The notes under the pieces were generated by a model. It was not told the origin of the DNA. It saw only the letters and a program-made list of their open reading frames with translations, and did not search any database. From positions 4,402,001 through 4,466,000 of the forward strand of contig OZ252008.1 in the NCBI GenBank assembly GCA_965246995.1: a stretch of 64,000 nt of DNA, given 5' to 3'. A program made the translations under genes and the position numbers. This DNA comes from VXRJ01 sp965246995. Lineage in GTDB: Bacteria > Acidobacteriota > Vicinamibacteria > Vicinamibacterales > UBA8438. Shown piece by piece: positions 1-8,581 of the stretch (positions are counted from its first letter, which is position 1; each line of letters starts with the position of its first letter).

Positions 1-1509
1 GGCACGCCTGACGGCTACCTGCTGGCGCTCGACGCGAGGACGGGCGAACCCGTCGCAGGTTTCGGCGACAACGGACGCGTCGACCTGGCGGCGGAACTGC
101 CCCGCAACGGTCGCGGGTCAGTGGACAGCCAGGGACACCCGATTGTCAGTGTGAACTCGCCGCCGCTCGTCTCGCACGGCGTTATCGTCACGCCACTCTC
201 GATTTCGGATCAGCCGATTGCGCGCGAGCAAGTGCCGGGGTGGGTCCAGGGAGTCGACGCGCGAACCGGTGAAACCCGCTGGATGTTCAAGACGGTGCCG
301 GAATCGGACGACTTCGGCGTCGACACCTGGGGAGGCGATTCCTGGCGGTACACCGGCGGCTCGAACGTCTGGTCCGCATTTGCGGCGGACGAGGAACTGG
401 GCTTCGTCTACCTGCCGACCGGCACGCCGACGAACGACTACTACGGTGGCCACCGGCCGGGCGACAACCTCTTCGCCGAGAGCATCATCGCCCTCGACAT
501 CGAGACCGGCCAGCGGCAGTGGTACTTCCAGGCGGTGCACCATGGCGTCTGGGACTACGACTTTCCGACGCATCCGAATCTGGTGGACGTCACGGTGGAT
601 GGGCGCTCGGTAAAGGCGCTCGCGCAGGTGAGCAAACAGGGTTTCACCTACGTCTTCGATCGCGTCACGGGCGAGCCGGTCTGGCCAATCGAGGAGCGGC
701 CGGTCGAGACGGATACCGATCTTCCCGGCGAGGTGCTCGCGCCGACGCAGCCGTTCCCGACGAAGCCGGCGCCGTTCGAGTACCAGGGCTCGTCGATCGA
801 CGACCTGGTCGACTTCACGCCGGAGCTGCGCGAGATGGCAGTCGAAGCGGTGCAGAATCACCGGCTCGGCGGATTGTTCTCGCCGCCCATGCTGTCGGTC
901 GAAGAGGGATTGCAGGGAACGATTCAGCGTCCCCACATCGCGGGCGGCGCCAACTGGATGGGCTCGGCTGTCGATCCCGAGACCGGCATCCTCTACGTGC
1001 CGTCGCAGAACGCCTATTCCATCCTGAAGTACGTCACCCCCGAGGACGAAGGCGCCGACCTGAACTACACGCAGGGCGGGTTTCAGACGCCGTCACTAAT
1101 GCCGCAGGGGCTCCCGCTCTTCAAGCCACCCTACTCGCGGATGACCGCCATCGACCTGAATACCGGCGACCACGCCTGGATGCAGCCGAACGGCAACGGT
1201 GACAGGTTCCGCAACCACCCGCGCCTGCGCGACCTCAACCTGCCGCCGCTCGGGGGCGACGGCCGGAGCGGCCCGGTCCTGACGAAGACGCTTCTGGTGA
1301 GCGCGCTTTCCGCCGGCGGCGCGAACAATAGCGACGGCCCCCGGCTGATCGCCCGCAATAAGGTGACCGGTGCAATCGTCGGCTCGATTGATCTCCCCGC
1401 CGGCGCCATCGGCACCCCGATGACCTACCTGTACCAGGGTCGCCAATACATCGCCGTCACCGTCGGCGGCGATACCCCCGAACTGATCGCCTTCGCCCTG
1501 CCTGAGTAA
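1..1509 (+). CDS. PQQ-dependent dehydrogenase, C-terminal part (5' end outside window)
   Basis: The reading frame is open from the first base and continues upstream of the window, so the gene is partial. The product is the C-terminal 502 residues of a PQQ-binding beta-propeller dehydrogenase of the quinate/glucose type, an exported enzyme that would oxidise sugars or alcohols in the periplasm. It aligns almost throughout with the complete paralogue at 10323-12356: shared blocks include GFGDNGRVDL, a VHHGVWDYDFP block and the C-terminal segment around LPAGAIGTPMTYL. An internal GTG at 121 could look like a start, but the matching frame upstream of it (GTPDGYLLALDARTGEPV) is clearly propeller sequence. 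The specific substrate cannot be read from sequence. Confidence 0.93.
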   Translation, partial: GTPDGYLLALDARTGEPVAGFGDNGRVDLAAELPRNGRGSVDSQGHPIVSVNSPPLVSHGVIVTPLSISDQPIAREQVPGWVQGVDARTGETRWMFKTVPESDDFGVDTWGGDSWRYTGGSNVWSAFAADEELGFVYLPTGTPTNDYYGGHRPGDNLFAESIIALDIETGQRQWYFQAVHHGVWDYDFPTHPNLVDVTVDGRSVKALAQVSKQGFTYVFDRVTGEPVWPIEERPVETDTDLPGEVLAPTQPFPTKPAPFEYQGSSIDDLVDFTPELREMAVEAVQNHRLGGLFSPPMLSVEEGLQGTIQRPHIAGGANWMGSAVDPETGILYVPSQNAYSILKYVTPEDEGADLNYTQGGFQTPSLMPQGLPLFKPPYSRMTAIDLNTGDHAWMQPNGNGDRFRNHPRLRDLNLPPLGGDGRSGPVLTKTLLVSALSAGGANNSDGPRLIARNKVTGAIVGSIDLPAGAIGTPMTYLYQGRQYIAVTVGGDTPELIAFALPE

Positions 1510-1565
1510 GCTGACGCCGCGGCTTGATCGCAAGCCCCTCCTGGTGGTCTTCCAGGCCGCCGGAT

Positions 1566-1754
1566 GCCCGTGGTGAAACCCCGCGTAGCACCGAGAGCGG
1601 TGAGGCGCCCGGCTCACAAGGCGCGACGAGGGAGCATATTGGCCATATCTCGACCGCGGACTGACGCAGTCCGCGGACTGCCACAGTCCGAGGAGCAACG
1701 CCGTTCAGGCGGGATGCATCGCCGCTCGAATGTAGCGGGGGTTTCACCACGGGC
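1566..1754. repeat. Non-coding 189-bp segment bounded by a perfect 17-bp inverted repeat (MITE/REP-like)
   Basis: The 301-bp gap between the PQQ dehydrogenase and the DUF6868 gene holds no convincing gene. It is bounded by GCCCGTGGTGAAACCCC (1566-1582) and its exact reverse complement (1738-1754). Inside are two overlapping hairpins: a 9-bp stem with a 3-nt loop at 1655-1675 and a 6-bp stem at 1675-1689. The right end is part of a 65-bp repeat that recurs at 59629-59693. No transposase is inside, so mobility is inference. No target duplication was identified. Confidence 0.55.
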
Positions 1755-1759
1755 TCCTA
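1695..1759 (+). repeat. 65-bp dispersed repeat, copy 1
   Basis: This stretch matches 59629-59693 over 65 bp with a single mismatch (T at 1704 against G). The two copies are 58 kb apart in the same orientation. The right end, reading in reverse, begins TAGGAGCCCGTGGTGAAACC, the palindromic core also seen at 35639 and, shorter, at 52561. It overlaps the right arm of the 1566-1754 element. Confidence 0.85.
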
Positions 1760-1810
1760 CGTGTGCCGGGAGTAAGATGCGGGCACGTCAGGAAGAATGG
1801 AGCACGGACC

Positions 1811-2056
1811 ATGAACTCAATCGAGACTCTGGCGACGTTTTTCGGCTGGTGCACGGTGATCAGTGTGGGGATCGGGTTGTTCTTTGTGTTGGCCTTCGGT
1901 CTTTTTCACGGCGTCTTCACCACGCTCTCCGCGAAGATGTTCGGTATCACCACGGAAGAAGCGGGGGTTACCTTTTTCCGCGTGTTTCAGCAGTACCGAC
2001 TTGCGCTGGTCTTACTGAACTTCGTGCCCTATCTCGCTCTGAAGATGATGTCCTGA
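1811..2056 (+). CDS. DUF6868-like small inner-membrane protein
   Basis: An 81-residue protein with two or three hydrophobic segments: an N-terminal FFGWCTVISVG segment running into a long hydrophobic stretch, and a C-terminal segment ending NFVPYLALKMM. The pattern, N-terminal ETLxxFFGWCTV and C-terminal LNFVPYLAL, is what I recall for DUF6868, a family of small membrane proteins with no known function. The ATG at 1811 is chosen over an in-frame GTG at 1763 because GGAG lies at 1799-1802 and the ATG gives the usual family length of about 80 residues. It converges with the cyclase gene downstream. Confidence 0.75.
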   Translation: MNSIETLATFFGWCTVISVGIGLFFVLAFGLFHGVFTTLSAKMFGITTEEAGVTFFRVFQQYRLALVLLNFVPYLALKMMS

Positions 2057-2071
2057 TTCACATGCTCCCCC

Positions 2072-3037
2072 TCAGAACATCGCGATCGGGTTGACGGGAC
2101 TACCGGTTCCCCGTGCGACGTTCAGCGGAAAGGCCTGGAACAGGAAAGACCACCGGTTCTCCTCGGCGCAGGCCTCGGCGATCGGCTCGAGCAGGGCGTT
2201 GTCGAGAAGGGCGACGCCGAAGTTGAAGAGGACCCCGTGGACCGGCCAGGGGAGGTTGCTCTCGGCGCGCGCGTCCATCAGATCCCAACCGAGCAACGCG
2301 ACGTCGTGGTCGCGGATGAACTCGGCGCAGCTCGGGTGGAGGCCGGGGCTGCCACGACTACCGTCGTCGCCGCTCGCCATGTACGCGGTCCAGCCGCTGT
2401 GGACCAGCAGCGCGTCGCCCGGCTCGACCGTGACGTTCTCGGCGCGCGCGATCGCGTCAAGCTCTTCGCCCGTCACCGGCTGATCGACCGAGACGTGCGG
2501 CTCGCCCCGGTGGCGGGGAACGTCGATCAGCACCCCCTTGGTGATGATCCCTTCCTTCCAGTGGGTGATGTCTGCGAAGTGAGCCCCCTGTGTGTTGATC
2601 TCCACATCCGGGTCGCGTCCCTGCCACATCCCGTCGCCGTCCCAGATATGGCAGAGCGCGTCGATATGCGTGATCGTCGCACCGTGGTAGATGAAGCCGA
2701 GGTAGTCCATGACGTACCCGCCGCCCGAGCCGAGCCCGCTCTTCGTGATGAAGTGCTGCGGCGGCTCGAAGGTGCGACTCAGAGAAACGGTTCGCCCCGT
2801 CTGCACCAGTCCGGCCGCCGCGCGGCGCTTCTCGGCCGTGATCAGGTTGATCGCACCGACCTGATCGTTCGCCCCCCAGCGCCCCCAGTTGCGCCGGGCG
2901 CGGTACATGGCGGCATAGTCGGCCGCGCCGCCCGACTGCGCGGCTGCGCGCGCCGGCGACATTCCGGGACGTACTGCCAGCGCCGCGCCTCCGAACGCCG
3001 CCGCCTGCATCAGGAACCTGCGTCGTGAAGTTGCCAT
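2072..3037 (-). CDS. Tat-exported cyclase family protein (kynurenine formamidase-like)
   Basis: A 321-residue PF04199 cyclase/amidohydrolase. The N-terminus has a twin-arginine signal (SRRRFLMQAAAFGG) with an Ala-rich cleavage region near residue 34. The metal-binding signature is visible as THIDALCHIWDG (H-x-D...H). The family hydrolyses cyclic amides or formyl groups; the substrate here is unknown. Start is ATG at 3037 with AAGGAG upstream. A paralogue with the same Tat signal and motif, also ending in GSPVNPIAMF, lies at 51586-52563. It stands alone, followed tail-to-tail by the DUF6868 gene. Confidence 0.9.
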   Translation of the reverse strand: MATSRRRFLMQAAAFGGAALAVRPGMSPARAAAQSGGAADYAAMYRARRNWGRWGANDQVGAINLITAEKRRAAAGLVQTGRTVSLSRTFEPPQHFITKSGLGSGGGYVMDYLGFIYHGATITHIDALCHIWDGDGMWQGRDPDVEINTQGAHFADITHWKEGIITKGVLIDVPRHRGEPHVSVDQPVTGEELDAIARAENVTVEPGDALLVHSGWTAYMASGDDGSRGSPGLHPSCAEFIRDHDVALLGWDLMDARAESNLPWPVHGVLFNFGVALLDNALLEPIAEACAEENRWSFLFQAFPLNVARGTGSPVNPIAMF

Positions 3038-3081
3038 GGCCGCTCCTTGTCTCGAGACCGGGACTCGACCTGTAAACCGGG

Positions 3082-4128
3082 CTACTGCGACTCGGCTTCG
3101 TCGGCGCGGGCGCCGTTGAGGATATTGAGGAGCCCGTAGTTGCCTTCGTGGCAGGCGTACTCGAACATCGGCTGCGCGTTGCGGCGCATCGGCACCGCCA
3201 CCGTGAAGGGCCGCGTGAAGATGGTCGGGTCGGCCACCGTGTACTCGTAGAGGAGCGTGTCCTCGTCGACGCGGGTGAAGCGCTCGGTCAGCGTCACCGT
3301 CAGTCCCGTACCGATCGACTGCGTGGCGGACGGGTCGAAGCTGCCGGTGTTCTCCGTCAGGTTCTTCGTCACCACGACCAGCGTGTCACCATCCCAGTGG
3401 CCGCGCGAGTCCCCCATCCACTGGCGGACCGACTCCGGCAGGTGCGGGCGGCCATCGAGCGGGATGATCCGCGCGTCGTTCACCATCTCGTTGAGGATGA
3501 CGACGTGATCCCCTGTCTGGAACAACTGCATGTTGTTGTTGTAGCCGCTCGGCATCATCGGCGGTCCGCTGTTGAAGCCGAGCAGGCAACGCTCCGCCAG
3601 GCCGCGATCCTCGGGGTGATCGGCGCCGGTGCCGGCGCTCCGGACCCGGACCGGATGCTCGATTGGCAGATCTTCCGCGAGAGAACCGATCTGACGCAGG
3701 CGCTCACCCTCCGGCGTCAGCGGCGGCAGCCGGCCGTCGGACGGATCGACGATAAGCGATGTCCGGCGGTCTTCGATGATGTTCGTGCCGTAGTCGAGCC
3801 AGAAGTCGTTGTAGCCACCCACCCGCTGGCCGCGTTCCGCGCCGGTTCCACCCGCTGGCAGCGGCTCGGTCCGCACCTCGCTCGGCTCGAGCAGCGCCGC
3901 GCGGCGTGCGGTGGCTGCAGCCTCGGCCTCGGCCGCCTCCTCCTCCGTGAGGAAAGCGCTCGCCTGATCCTCCGGCCGCTGCAACGGCGTCATGGTGCGG
4001 AAGTCCCAGACCCCCTGCAGATCGGGTTGACCCTCCGGGGTGCGAAGCTGCGTCTGTCCCGCGACCGCCGTCGCGAAGATCATGGAAATCACCGCCGCAA
4101 ACGCCACCGCGCGAAGCCGCATATACAT
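3082..4128 (-). CDS. Secreted uncharacterised protein, GVWDF/CHEGN family, copy 1
   Basis: A 348-residue exported protein of a family I cannot name. Landmarks in order: a Sec signal (residues 1-25), PDLQGVWDFRTMTPLQRP, a charged linker, LIVDPSDGRLPPLT, AERCLLGFNSGPP, a YNNN turn, IIPLDGRPHLP, WDGDTLVV, ERFTRV, and near the C-terminus FEYACHEGNYGLLNIL. The two cysteines (ERC and YACHE) are present in all full copies in this window. Start: ATG 4128 with GGGAGG seven bases upstream; a longer frame from 4164 lacks a ribosome site and would bury the signal peptide. Related copies at 6101, 12436 (fragment), 13877, 38943 and 40261. Function unknown; export and repetition near PQQ dehydrogenases suggest an envelope role. 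Confidence 0.85.
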   Translation of the reverse strand: MYMRLRAVAFAAVISMIFATAVAGQTQLRTPEGQPDLQGVWDFRTMTPLQRPEDQASAFLTEEEAAEAEAAATARRAALLEPSEVRTEPLPAGGTGAERGQRVGGYNDFWLDYGTNIIEDRRTSLIVDPSDGRLPPLTPEGERLRQIGSLAEDLPIEHPVRVRSAGTGADHPEDRGLAERCLLGFNSGPPMMPSGYNNNMQLFQTGDHVVILNEMVNDARIIPLDGRPHLPESVRQWMGDSRGHWDGDTLVVVTKNLTENTGSFDPSATQSIGTGLTVTLTERFTRVDEDTLLYEYTVADPTIFTRPFTVAVPMRRNAQPMFEYACHEGNYGLLNILNGARADEAESQ

Positions 4129-4297
4129 GTCCAAGCCTCCCGTCGCCCGAATCCAGCGGTCCAACTCACCCGGTTAGCACGGATGACAAGCGTCCATGGT
4201 ACCACCGGGCTCCTGGCCTGTCGCGCCTGCGAATCCGCGCCGCGCCGCGTTAACCGACCGTCCTGACGGCGCGTGGACCGGCTGGGACGATACCCCG

Positions 4298-4326
4298 TTG
4301 TCGTCAGGCCATCGATAGCCTATATT
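4298..4326 (+). promoter_or_regulatory. Sigma70-like promoter for the dienelactone hydrolase gene
   Basis: TTGTCG (4298-4303), a 17-bp spacer and TATATT (4321-4326) match the -35/-10 pattern at 4/6 and 5/6 positions, in an otherwise empty stretch about 90 bp before the ATG at 4419. The rest of the 4129-4418 gap holds only an A/T-rich leader, and CCGGGCTCCT at 4207-4216 that weakly recalls the repeat at 1695. Confidence 0.4.
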
Positions 4327-4418
4327 GGCCAAGAACCGCGGATTGGGAGCGCCGGGGTCGGCGCGCCACCCTTTTTCTGCAAGGGTTTATTTGCAGGTCA
4401 GCCAGCAGGAGCAGGCAC

Positions 4419-5306
4419 ATGGTGGAAAAGCAACAGATCGATCAGCGCGTCTTCGATCTCTACGACGAGTACTGCCACGGGCGGATGGACCGGCGCGAAT
4501 TCCTTAGCCGCGCCGCCGCCATCACGATCGGGGGTGTCTCCGCGCTCTGGATGGCGCAGGCGCTGTTGCCACGGTATGCCGAGGCGCAGACGATCTCCTT
4601 CACCGATCCCCGGATGAGGGGAACCTACGTCGAGTACCCGTCGCCCGGTGGCACGTCGGGCACCATGCGCGGGTACCTCGTGCAGCCTACCGGCGACGGC
4701 CCGTTCCCGACCGTGCTGGTCATTCACGAGAACCGCGGCCTCAATCCCCACATCGAGGACGTAGCGCGGCGCGCCGCCGTGGCCGGATTCCTCGCGCTGG
4801 CCCCGGATGGACTGTCCCCAGTGGGCGGCTACCCCGGCAACGACGACGACGGCCGCACGCTGCAGCGGGAACTCGACCCCGCGCAACTGGATCAGGACAT
4901 GATAAACAGCGCGCGGTACCTGAAGGCTCATGCGCTATCCAGCGGCCGGCTCGGCGCTACGGGCTTCTGCTGGGGCGGCGGGATGACCAACCGGCTCGCG
5001 GTGGAGCTCGGCAGCGATCTCGACGCGGGCGTGCCGTTCTACGGCGCCTCAGCCGCCACCGCGGGCGTGCCCGGTATCGAAGCCTCCCTGATGGTCCTCT
5101 ACGCGGAATCGGACCCGCGCATCAACGCCATGTGGCCCGAGTACGAGACGGCGCTGCAGGCGAACGGCGTCGACTACGAGATGCACATGTTTCCGGGGAC
5201 GCTGCACGGCTTCCACAACAACTCGACGCCCCGTTACAACGAGGCTGCCGCGGCGCTGGCGTGGAATCGAACCGTCGGCTTCTTCCGGAAGCATCTCACC
5301 GCGTAA
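4419..5306 (+). CDS. Exported dienelactone hydrolase family protein
   Basis: A 295-residue alpha/beta hydrolase (PF01738) that would hydrolyse dienelactones or related esters. The N-terminus carries a twin-arginine stretch (MDRREFLSRAA) and a hydrophobic segment ending near AEAQ, so periplasmic export is likely. The catalytic triad is visible: nucleophile in GFCWGGG (Cys, as in true dienelactone hydrolases), Asp in ESDPRIN, and His in GTLHGFHNNS. The VIHENRGLNPHIEDV block matches the YghX/YsgA type. Start ATG 4419 follows AGGAG. It converges with the SRPBCC gene only 10 bp away. Confidence 0.92.
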   Translation: MVEKQQIDQRVFDLYDEYCHGRMDRREFLSRAAAITIGGVSALWMAQALLPRYAEAQTISFTDPRMRGTYVEYPSPGGTSGTMRGYLVQPTGDGPFPTVLVIHENRGLNPHIEDVARRAAVAGFLALAPDGLSPVGGYPGNDDDGRTLQRELDPAQLDQDMINSARYLKAHALSSGRLGATGFCWGGGMTNRLAVELGSDLDAGVPFYGASAATAGVPGIEASLMVLYAESDPRINAMWPEYETALQANGVDYEMHMFPGTLHGFHNNSTPRYNEAAAALAWNRTVGFFRKHLTA

Positions 5307-5316
5307 GGCACGTGCA

Positions 5317-5958
5317 TCAGGCAGGCGCGACAGATTCACCCGTGTAGAACGCAGCCGTGCGCCTTGCCGCTACCTGTGCGGCGTGGGGATCCGTCCCGTC
5401 GGCGACGGCCGCTTGCCTCCATCCCTCGCTGCTGCCTCTGATGAGCGCCTTGCCTTCCGGTGAAGTGACGAAAGCGACTTCGTCCGGCTTCGGCGTGGTC
5501 GGTTGCGCGAGATGGATGGCGAGTCCCACGAGCCCCAACTCCCAGCCGACGCCGACCGCGCCCGGCCCGTAAGTGGCCCAGTGTTCCGACAGGTGCGCGG
5601 TATGCGTGAGCGCCAGCCGCGCCCGGCCGGCTCCATCGTCCGAGAGATGTACCCCCACCCAACTGACGTCCTCGCCGAACTCCCATGTGAGCGCGAGATG
5701 GGACGGTCGCTCGCACGCCATGATCACGCCACCTGCGTTGCCTTCCAACTGATAGCGACCGCCAAGTTCGAGCTCGCCGCTGATCGGCATGAACCAGCGC
5801 GGAATACGCTCGCCGTTCGTCACCACGTCCCACAGGTCCTCGACCGTCGTCGTGTAGCTGCGAGAAAGAGTGACCGCGCGAGCGGGTCGGCCATCGCGCT
5901 CCAGCGACGACACGACGCGTTCTACGGCGCCGAGATGACCCTCGACATCTAGACCCAT
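5317..5958 (-). CDS. SRPBCC (AHSA1-type) domain protein
   Basis: A 213-residue cytoplasmic protein of the START/Bet v 1-like fold. The AHSA1-type core runs from about residue 25 (SRSYTTTVEDLWDVVTNGERIPRWF), through a GGRYQLEGNAGG turn and HLALTWEFGED, to the C-terminal helix around VGWELGLVGLAIHL. Such proteins bind hydrophobic ligands or act with regulators; no partner gene is adjacent. ATG 5958 is chosen because AGGAGG precedes it; the frame stays open to 6081 but without a ribosome site or family similarity. Confidence 0.85.
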   Translation of the reverse strand: MGLDVEGHLGAVERVVSSLERDGRPARAVTLSRSYTTTVEDLWDVVTNGERIPRWFMPISGELELGGRYQLEGNAGGVIMACERPSHLALTWEFGEDVSWVGVHLSDDGAGRARLALTHTAHLSEHWATYGPGAVGVGWELGLVGLAIHLAQPTTPKPDEVAFVTSPEGKALIRGSSEGWRQAAVADGTDPHAAQVAARRTAAFYTGESVAPA

Positions 5959-6100
5959 GGTTCTCCTCCTGTCGCGGCGTGATTCTAGAACCGTCTGCCG
6001 GGGCGCGCCAACATCTTCGCGTGAGCCGCCCCGAACCTTGACAGGCGCTTCGCGCCGGTCATAATCGGGCCAAAGCGACACCTACCGGGGAGGCTTGAAG

Positions 6101-7135
6101 ATGAGCCATCGAAATCTCGCGGCGGCATGCACGGCAATCACCATCCTGGCGCTGACGCCAGTCGGCGCGGCGGCGCAGGGCGCGGCGGAGCTGCCCCGGA
6201 CGCCGTGGGGCACTCCGGATCTGCAGGGCGTCTGGGACTTCCGTTCCATCACGCCGATGGAGCGGCCCGATGACCTGGCGGACCAGGAGTTTCTGACCGC
6301 GGAAGAAGCGGCGCGCCTGGAACAGGAGACGCTCGAGCGGAACGAAGAGCTGCTGTCCCGGCCCGCCCAGCGAACCACAGCTAGCGGGAGCGTGGACACT
6401 GGGGAGAACGGAGCACCCGGCTTCTACAACAACTTCTGGCTGGACCGGGGCACGACTATCGTCGGCACCCGGCGCACGGCCCTCGTCGTGGACCCCTCGA
6501 ACGGCAAGATGCCGCCGCTGACGCCGGAGGAAGAGGACAGGCGGGCGGAGGACGAGAAGCTCCGCGAAGGCATTGACAACCATTCGCCTACTCCCGGTGG
6601 CTGGGTCGAGGATCTGGGGGCCAACGGGCTGCAGCTGCGCTGCATCACCGGGTTCAACTCCGGACCGCCGATGACGCCTGGCGGATACAACAACAACGTG
6701 CAGGTGTTCCAGACGCCCGACTACGTGGCGCTGCTCAACGAGATGAACCACAACGCGCGCATTGTTCCGCTGGACGGACGGGCGCATGGCGATCTCCCGC
6801 AATGGACGGGGGATTCCCGCGGCCACTGGGAAGGCGACACGCTCGTCGTCGAGACGAGCCGCTTCCTGCGCGAAACGAGCTTCGTCTCCGGACGCACCGG
6901 GAAGAACCTGCGGCTCGTCGAGCGGTTCACCCGCGTCTCGCAGGACACGCTGATGTACCGGGCGACGGTGGACGATTCGACCGTGTGGTCGAGCCCCTGG
7001 ACCTACGAGGTTCCGATGCAGTGGAACGACCAGCCGCTGTACGAGTACGCCTGTCACGAGGGAAACTACGGGCTCTACAACATTCTCGCCGGTGCGCGGG
7101 CCGAGGAAGCCGCGGCGGAAGCAGGGACCCGGTAG
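6101..7135 (+). CDS. Secreted uncharacterised protein, GVWDF/CHEGN family, copy 2
   Basis: 344 residues, same architecture as the gene at 3082: signal peptide ending near AAAQG, PDLQGVWDFRSITPMERP, VVDPSNGKMPPLTPEE, a LRCITGFNSGPP block, YNNNVQVFQ, IVPLDGRAHGDLPQW, WEGDTLVVET, ERFTRVSQDTLMY and YEYACHEGNYGLYNIL. Both family cysteines are kept. ATG 6101 is preferred over TTG 6095 because GGGGAGG lies seven bases upstream. It is transcribed divergently from the SRPBCC gene; 142 bp separate them. Confidence 0.85.
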   Translation: MSHRNLAAACTAITILALTPVGAAAQGAAELPRTPWGTPDLQGVWDFRSITPMERPDDLADQEFLTAEEAARLEQETLERNEELLSRPAQRTTASGSVDTGENGAPGFYNNFWLDRGTTIVGTRRTALVVDPSNGKMPPLTPEEEDRRAEDEKLREGIDNHSPTPGGWVEDLGANGLQLRCITGFNSGPPMTPGGYNNNVQVFQTPDYVALLNEMNHNARIVPLDGRAHGDLPQWTGDSRGHWEGDTLVVETSRFLRETSFVSGRTGKNLRLVERFTRVSQDTLMYRATVDDSTVWSSPWTYEVPMQWNDQPLYEYACHEGNYGLYNILAGARAEEAAAEAGTR

Positions 7136-7153
7136 GCCAGACCGCCGTCGCGG

Positions 7154-8575
7154 CTACGACAGGCGCCGCACGGCCGCGTCTCCGAGAATCAACCGCGCCT
7201 GCTCTGCGGCACCCAGCCTCGCGATCCGGCTCCGGATGCCGGCCGCCAGAACCGCGCCGAGCGCCATCCACAGCAGCACGATGGCCCACTCCTCGGGCCA
7301 GACGAGCGCCGACGGGCTGCCCGGAAGATAGAGCAGGATGAAGAAGACGGTGGCCACCACCGCCAGCCAGCCGACCAGCCCCGGGGCCGCGACCCGATAC
7401 GGACGGGGCAAGTCCGGATGCCGGCGCCGGATGATCAGGAAAGACGCGGCCACGAACAGGTAGGCAATCACCGTCGCGAACGAACCGGCGTCGACCAGCC
7501 ACACCAGGGCGGGACGGCCGAAGAACGGGGCGACCGCCGTGATCCCGGTCAGCACCGCCACCACCGCAACCGGTGACCCATGGCGGGGATGCAGGCGGGC
7601 GAACACGGCGGGCAGCATTCCGCCGCGCGCCATCGCGAACAGCAGCCGGGAAGCACCCAGGAAGAACGCGTTCCAGCTCGTCAGGATCCCGAACGCCCCA
7701 CCGATCACCAGAACCCGCCCCGCCCACGGACTGCCGTAGACGGCACTCATTGCATCTGCGGTAGGCAACGCCCGCTCGGCCAGCGTGGCGGGATCCAGTG
7801 ACAGGCCGACCGTCCACTGCACAAGGCCGTACCAGCCGAGCGCCATCACGATCGACAGCACGATGATGCGGCCAATGGTCCGGAACGGAACGTCGATCTC
7901 CTCCGCGAGCTGCGGGATGACATCGAACCCGACATACAGGAACGGCGTCATGATGACGACCCGCAGCACCCCTTCCCAATTCGTGATCCAGGGGACGAGA
8001 TTGGCGGTGTCGCCACCGAGCGTCCCGGGCACGAAGAACGCCAGCCCCACCAGCAGGAGACCGCCGACGGCGAGCTGCTGCGCGAAGGCGGCGAACCGGA
8101 TACCGCGGTAGTTGACGGCGCCAATCACGCACGCGCCGGCGACGCCCGTAACGACCCAGCTCGCGTGGATCTCCCAGCCAGCCACGGTGTAGAGGCGGCC
8201 GGCCTCGAACCCGGGGAAGAGGTAGCTGACGACAGTGGGGAGAGCGACCGCCTCGAACGCGCAGACCGCCACGTAGGCAAGCACGAGCGTCCAGCCGCAG
8301 ACGAAGGCGCCGGCAGATCCGAACGCGACAAAGGTGAAGCTGATCTCGCCGCCCGCGCGTGAGAGGGCGGACGACAGCTCCGCGTAGGTCAGTCCCACCA
8401 GCCAGACCATCACGGCGCCGGCGCCGAAGGCGAGGATCGAGCCGAGTGCGCCCGCCCGCACGATCATCTCGCCGGCGAGCACGACCCAACTCCAGCCAAC
8501 CATCGCACCGAAGGCGATGGCCAGCACGTCACCCCGGCCGAGCAGCTTGCGGAGGTTGACCGGGGGGTCGGACAC
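7154..8575 (-). CDS. APC-superfamily amino acid permease
   Basis: 473 residues with about twelve hydrophobic segments. The N-terminal GDVLAIAFGAMVGWSW and E-I/V-rich first helix are typical of amino acid/polyamine permeases (PF13520), which drive uptake by proton or sodium symport. The start is GTG 8575, six bases after the stop of the amidohydrolase gene upstream, so the two form an operon. The pairing suggests uptake of a product released by the exported amidohydrolase; the substrate is not readable. Confidence 0.9.
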   Translation of the reverse strand: MSDPPVNLRKLLGRGDVLAIAFGAMVGWSWVVLAGEMIVRAGALGSILAFGAGAVMVWLVGLTYAELSSALSRAGGEISFTFVAFGSAGAFVCGWTLVLAYVAVCAFEAVALPTVVSYLFPGFEAGRLYTVAGWEIHASWVVTGVAGACVIGAVNYRGIRFAAFAQQLAVGGLLLVGLAFFVPGTLGGDTANLVPWITNWEGVLRVVIMTPFLYVGFDVIPQLAEEIDVPFRTIGRIIVLSIVMALGWYGLVQWTVGLSLDPATLAERALPTADAMSAVYGSPWAGRVLVIGGAFGILTSWNAFFLGASRLLFAMARGGMLPAVFARLHPRHGSPVAVVAVLTGITAVAPFFGRPALVWLVDAGSFATVIAYLFVAASFLIIRRRHPDLPRPYRVAAPGLVGWLAVVATVFFILLYLPGSPSALVWPEEWAIVLLWMALGAVLAAGIRSRIARLGAAEQARLILGDAAVRRLS

Positions 8576-8581
8576 GAACCG

